In this document: in pieces, positions 14,076 to 17,074 of the stretch
Layout of the letters: each line of letters starts with the position of its first letter
Position numbering within the stretch: position 1 is the stretch's first letter
From: an uncultured Frankiales bacterium
Lineage (GTDB): Bacteria; Actinomycetota; Actinomycetes; Mycobacteriales; SCTD01
DNA: 17,074 nucleotides
Assembly (NCBI GenBank): GCA_946479905.1
Contig: CAMLIA010000081.1
Span: 1 to 17,074, forward strand
Direction: 5' to 3'
Position numbers and translations under genes: made by a program
Notes under the pieces: model-generated
The model's database searches: none
The model's input: only the letters and a program-made list of their open reading frames with translations
What the model was told of the DNA's origin: nothing

Positions 14076-14542
14076 GGCCCGACCGACCGGCAGGGCCGGT
14101 TGCGCAGCTCCGACACGTAGTCGTCGGGAGCGCCCGCGGCCTCGGCGGCATCCGCGAGCACGCCCAGGTAGCGCGCCGACGGCAGCCCGCCCTCGAACCC
14201 GTCCAGCAGGTAGACCCAGGCCACCCGGTCGCCCTCGAGCGTCGCGACCCGCACCCGGATCTTGCGGTAGAGGCCGAGGTCGGCGCCCTCCCACGCGTCG
14301 AGCACCTTCTCGTCCTGCTCCGTGACGTCGTACAGGCTGACGTAGACCTGGTCGCCGGCCGCCTCCACGATGGTCGCGAGGGAGCCCTCCCACCCGAGGT
14401 CCTCGCCGCCGAACGTCAGCCGCCACCCCTCGAGCCACCCGGACCCGGACACGGGCGAGTGCGGACACCGCTCACGCATCTGAGCGGGATCCATGTTGCT
14501 GCCGTAGGCGGCGTACAGGGCCACGCGGGGCAGCCTAGCCAT
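14072..14542 (-). CDS. Gamma-glutamylcyclotransferase-fold (AIG2-like) protein, Rv3304-like
   Basis: The 156-residue protein has the GGCT motif LYAAYGSNMDP (9-19) and a candidate catalytic acid Glu85 in DAWEG. GWRLTFGGEDLGWEGSLATIVE (39-60) and GGLPSARYLGVLADAAEAAGAP (118-139) closely resemble M. tuberculosis Rv3304. The fold cleaves gamma-glutamyl peptides in some members, but activity of this subgroup is unproven. The ATG at 14542 is chosen because it begins right before the conserved core; an upstream ATG at 14578 would lie inside lpdA. It is divergent from lpdA, as Rv3304 is next to Rv3303c. The start lies five bases after a possible -10 (CATTGT), consistent with a leaderless transcript. 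Confidence 0.87.
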   Translation of the reverse strand: MARLPRVALYAAYGSNMDPAQMRERCPHSPVSGSGWLEGWRLTFGGEDLGWEGSLATIVEAAGDQVYVSLYDVTEQDEKVLDAWEGADLGLYRKIRVRVATLEGDRVAWVYLLDGFEGGLPSARYLGVLADAAEAAGAPDDYVSELRNRPCRSVGP

Positions 14543-14558
14543 CGGCGACAATGGACCG
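14543..14558. promoter_or_regulatory. Possible bidirectional leaderless promoter with one shared -10 element
   Basis: The 16-bp gap contains GACAATG (14547-14553). On the plus strand GACAAT is followed by six bases and the lpdA GTG. On the minus strand CATTGT is followed by five bases and the ATG at 14542. Both hexamers keep the A2 and T6 of the -10 consensus. The two start codons are 17 bases apart, as expected if one melted -10 serves both strands. Confidence 0.45.
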
Positions 14559-15917
14559 GTGACGCGAATCGCCATCATCGGTGGAGGACCTGCAGGCTAC
14601 GAGGCGGCCCTGGTGGCCGTGCAGCTCGGGGCCGACGTGACCCTCGTCGACCGGGACGGCGTCGGTGGCATGTGCGTGCTCGCCGACTGCGTCCCGAGCA
14701 AGACGTTCATCGCGACGAGCGAGGCGATGACGACGCTGTCGCACGCGGACCGGGTCGGCGTGCACGGCGAGGGGGTCGTGACGGTCGAGGTGTCCGAGGT
14801 GCACGCCCGCGTCAAGGCGCTGGCCCTCGCGCAGAGCAACGACATCGCCGCGAACCTCGTCCGGCACGGGGTGTCGATCCTGCACGGGGCCGCGACCCTG
14901 CTGCCGGGGCGCAAGGTGCAGGTCGGGTCGGAGACGCTCGCCGCCGACCTCGTCCTGCTGGCCACCGGCGCGTCGCCGCGGGTCGTCCCCGGTGCGGAAC
15001 CCGACGGCGAGCGGATCCTCGACTGGCGGCACCTCTACGACCTGCCGGTGCTGCCCTCGCACCTCGTGGTCGTCGGGTCGGGCGTCACAGGTGCGGAGTT
15101 CGCCAGTGCCTACCTCGCGATGGGCTGCCAGGTGACGCTCGTGAGCTCCCGCGACCGGGTGCTGCCCTCGGAGGACCCGGACGCGGCCGACCAGCTGCAG
15201 CAGGTGTTCATCCGCAACGGCATGCGGGTGCTGCGCGGGCGGGCCGCCGGCGTCGAGCGCACGGCCGACGGAGTGCTGGTGAAGCTCGTCGACGGCTCCT
15301 CGGTCACCGGTTCGCACTGCCTCATGACCGTCGGGTCGGTGCCGAACACCGCCGGACTCGGGCTGGAGGACGCGGGCGTGCTCTGCGACGCCAACGGCTT
15401 CGTCAAGGTGGACCGGGTCTCGCGGACCACCGCCGACGGGGTGTACGCCGCGGGCGACGTCACCGGCGTGCTGATGCTCGCGTCGGTGGCCGCGATGCAG
15501 GGCCGGATCGCGATGTGGCACGCGCTCGGCGAGGCGGTCGCCCCGCTGCGGCTGAGCAGCGTGTCGGCGAACGTCTTCACCGACCCTGAGGTCGCCTCGG
15601 TCGGCGTCACGCAGAAGCAGGTCGACGACGGCGTCGTCGCAGCCACCTCCGTCAAGCTGCCGCTGGCGACCAACGCGCGCGCGAAGATGCAGGGCCTGAC
15701 CGACGGCTTCGTGAAGCTGTTCTGCCGGCCTGGCTCAGGCTCGATCCTCGGCGGAGTGGTGGTGGCGCCGCGGGCGTCCGAGCTGATCCTGTCCGTCTCG
15801 CTCGCGGTGCAGCACGGGCTGACGGCGGACCAGTTCGCCCACACCTTCTCGATCTACCCGTCGCTGTCCGGCTCGCTGACGGAGGCGGCCCGCCAGCTCA
15901 TGCTCCACGACGCGTGA
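14559..15917 (+). CDS. lpdA: LpdA-type flavoprotein, NAD(P)H quinone reductase
   Basis: The 452-residue protein has an FAD dinucleotide motif GGGPAG (8-13), an ATG-type GASPRVVPGAEPDGERI segment, an NAD(P) motif VVVGSGVTGAEF and a YAAGDVTG FAD motif. Overall it is clearly like M. tuberculosis LpdA (Rv3303c), a quinone reductase related to dihydrolipoamide dehydrogenase. The C-terminal YPSLSGSLTEAARQL lacks the active-site His-Glu pair of true lipoamide dehydrogenases. However, the redox pair Cys39-X4-Cys44 (GGMCVLADCVPSK) is intact here, whereas the M. tuberculosis protein has lost the first cysteine. The start is a GTG with a leaderless-type -10 upstream. It is likely a housekeeping redox-defence gene. 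Confidence 0.9.
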   Translation: MTRIAIIGGGPAGYEAALVAVQLGADVTLVDRDGVGGMCVLADCVPSKTFIATSEAMTTLSHADRVGVHGEGVVTVEVSEVHARVKALALAQSNDIAANLVRHGVSILHGAATLLPGRKVQVGSETLAADLVLLATGASPRVVPGAEPDGERILDWRHLYDLPVLPSHLVVVGSGVTGAEFASAYLAMGCQVTLVSSRDRVLPSEDPDAADQLQQVFIRNGMRVLRGRAAGVERTADGVLVKLVDGSSVTGSHCLMTVGSVPNTAGLGLEDAGVLCDANGFVKVDRVSRTTADGVYAAGDVTGVLMLASVAAMQGRIAMWHALGEAVAPLRLSSVSANVFTDPEVASVGVTQKQVDDGVVAATSVKLPLATNARAKMQGLTDGFVKLFCRPGSGSILGGVVVAPRASELILSVSLAVQHGLTADQFAHTFSIYPSLSGSLTEAARQLMLHDA

Positions 15918-15970
15918 ATGCTTACTGGGATGGCGATCCGGACTCGGAAAGGCAATCCCAGCAAGCACTC
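15916..15970. repeat. 55-bp imperfect palindrome between convergent lpdA and accA3
   Basis: GAATGCTTACTGGGATGGC (15916-15934) and GCAATCCCAGCAAGCACTC (15952-15970) pair at 16 of 19 positions across a 17-base loop. The hairpin starts at the lpdA stop codon and ends 14 bases before the accA3 stop. This is the position and size of a two-way transcription terminator, although there is no T-tract. Its size and palindromic layout resemble the elements at 63-190 and 6073-6227, but the sequence differs. Confidence 0.7.
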
Positions 15971-15983
15971 GTCGCCGGCGGGG

Positions 15984-17074
15984 TCAGTCCTTGATCTCGC
16001 AGAGGTGGGCGCCGGCGGTGACGACCTCGCCGACCGCGGCGGTCAGCCCCGAGACGGTGCCGGCCTTGTGCGCGTTCAGCGGCTGCTCCATCTTCATGGC
16101 CTCGAGCACCACGATGAGGTCGCCCGCCTCGACGAGCGCGCCGTCCTCGACGGCGACCTTGACGATGGTGCCCTGCATCGGGGACGTGAGGGTGTCGCCC
16201 GACGCGGCGGAGCCGCCCTTGCTCGACACCTTGCGCTTCGCGGGGCCCTGCTTGGCCGGTGCGGCACCGCCGCCACCACCGAAGCCCGAGGGCAGCGTCA
16301 CCTCGAGGCGCTTGCCGCCGACCTCGACGACGACCGTCTCGCGCGACGCGGCCTCCTCGCCGGCCTCAGCGCCGCCCGAGAAGGGCTCGAGGTCGTTGTC
16401 GAACTCGGTCTCGATCCAGCGGTTGTGCACCGTGAAGGGCTCGCTGGTGAAGGCGGGGTCGGACACGACCTTGCGGTGGAAGGGGATGAGCGTGGCCATC
16501 CCGTCGACGGTCATCTCGTCGAGCGCGCGACGGGCCCGCTCGAGCGCCTGCTCGCGGGTGGCGCCGGTGACGATGAGCTTCGCGAGCAGCGAGTCGAACG
16601 CGCCGCCGATGACGGAGCCGGACTCGATGCCGGTGTCGACGCGGACGCCGGGCCCGAGCGGGGGTACGAAGGTGGTGACCGTCCCGGGCGCCGGCAGGAA
16701 GCCGCGGCCGGGGTCCTCGCCGTTGATGCGGAACTCCAGCGAGTGCCCGCGCGCGACCGGGTCGGTGAAGGTCAGCTCCAGTCCCTCGGCGATGCGGAAC
16801 TGCTCGCGCACGAGGTCCACGCCGGTGACCTCCTCGGACACCGGGTGCTCGACCTGGAGCCGGGTGTTGACCTCGAGGAAGGAGATCAGGCCGTCGTTGG
16901 CGACCAGGAACTCGCAGGTGCCGGCGCCGACGTAGCCGGCCTCCTTGATGATGTCCTTGGAGGCCTTGTAGAGCTGGTCGATCTGAGCCTGGGTGAGGAA
17001 CGGCGCGGGGGCCTCCTCGACGACCTTCTGGTAGCGGCGCTGCAGCGAGCAGTCGCGGGTGCTGACGACGACCA
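15984..17074 (-). CDS. accA3: Acyl-CoA carboxylase alpha chain, C-terminal part (AccA3-like)
   Basis: About 363 C-terminal residues are visible; the gene continues beyond the right edge. The biotin carboxylase domain shows CEFLVAND, the active-site [12 protein letters not shown] and the [10 protein letters not shown] segment. A flexible Gly/Ala/Lys linker follows, then a biotin carrier domain with EAMKMEQP, whose lysine codon is 16092-16094. The chain carboxylates biotin, which partner beta subunits use to make malonyl-CoA or methylmalonyl-CoA for lipid synthesis and propionyl-CoA disposal. The latter fits steroid degradation, which yields propionyl-CoA. AccA3 is favoured because of length, linker and the convergent orientation to lpdA seen also in M. 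tuberculosis, but PccA-like paralogues cannot be excluded. Confidence 0.85.
   Translation of the reverse strand, partial: VVVSTRDCSLQRRYQKVVEEAPAPFLTQAQIDQLYKASKDIIKEAGYVGAGTCEFLVANDGLISFLEVNTRLQVEHPVSEEVTGVDLVREQFRIAEGLELTFTDPVARGHSLEFRINGEDPGRGFLPAPGTVTTFVPPLGPGVRVDTGIESGSVIGGAFDSLLAKLIVTGATREQALERARRALDEMTVDGMATLIPFHRKVVSDPAFTSEPFTVHNRWIETEFDNDLEPFSGGAEAGEEAASRETVVVEVGGKRLEVTLPSGFGGGGGAAPAKQGPAKRKVSSKGGSAASGDTLTSPMQGTIVKVAVEDGALVEAGDLIVVLEAMKMEQPLNAHKAGTVSGLTAAVGEVVTAGAHLCEIKD

Noticed and set aside
13157..15589. An 810-codon plus-strand open frame
   Set aside because: It is out of frame with the EamA and lpdA genes and overlaps the cyclotransferase gene; low-complexity Arg-rich translation.
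15984..16841. A complete 285-residue carboxylase starting at 16841
   Set aside because: The reading frame continues upstream to the window edge with biotin carboxylase motifs, so the ATG at 16841 is internal.

Overview
The window is a GC-rich actinobacterial chromosome segment. It has GTG starts, ATGA and TAGTG gene overlaps, start codons that look leaderless, and almost no free intergenic DNA. The gene content points to a steroid-degrading actinomycete, perhaps Nocardioides-like, but the genus cannot be fixed from sequence reading alone. Gene names rest on remembered similarity to Mycobacterium tuberculosis proteins; no database search was run.

Positions 1-3923 (minus strand) hold a late-stage steroid operon that degrades the last two rings (C/D) through the HIP pathway. 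The order is SDR dehydrogenase, fadE30, a short acyl-CoA dehydrogenase subunit, ipdA, and the first 14 codons of ipdB. The first four genes are translationally coupled. ipdA and ipdB are separated by a 157-bp gap that holds a pair of palindromic elements. Positions 3969-6061 (plus strand) carry the divergent partner operon: a FadE26/FadE29-like catalytic subunit overlapping a FadE27/FadE28-like non-catalytic subunit. The 45-bp divergent gap contains a perfect match to the KstR2 operator consensus. On each side is a -10 hexamer exactly six bases before a start codon.

Positions 6062-6260 are a non-coding gap with two tandem copies of a ~67-bp palindromic element. Positions 6261-9130 (plus strand) are a four-gene coupled operon: a MarR regulator, kshA (Rieske oxygenase of 3-ketosteroid 9alpha-hydroxylase), a small cysteine-rich protein, and kshB (its reductase). 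KshAB opens ring B, upstream of the HIP pathway encoded at the left.

Positions 9117-13107 (minus strand) leave steroid metabolism. They hold a retinol-dehydrogenase-like SDR, a DUF3224 protein, a second MarR regulator with a C-terminal cysteine motif, a SAM methyltransferase and a beta-propeller lipoprotein. An inverted repeat sits over the likely methyltransferase promoter. An EamA/DMT transporter follows at 13149-14075 (plus).

Positions 14072-17074 look like core genome: a gamma-glutamylcyclotransferase-fold protein (Rv3304-like) divergent from lpdA (Rv3303c-like), which converges on the 3' part of an acyl-CoA carboxylase alpha chain (AccA3-like). The 16-bp gap between the first two genes seems to hold one -10 element read on both strands. 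A 55-bp imperfect palindrome separates the two convergent genes. No rRNA, tRNA, CRISPR array or transposase was seen, and no gene-free stretch exceeds 200 bp.
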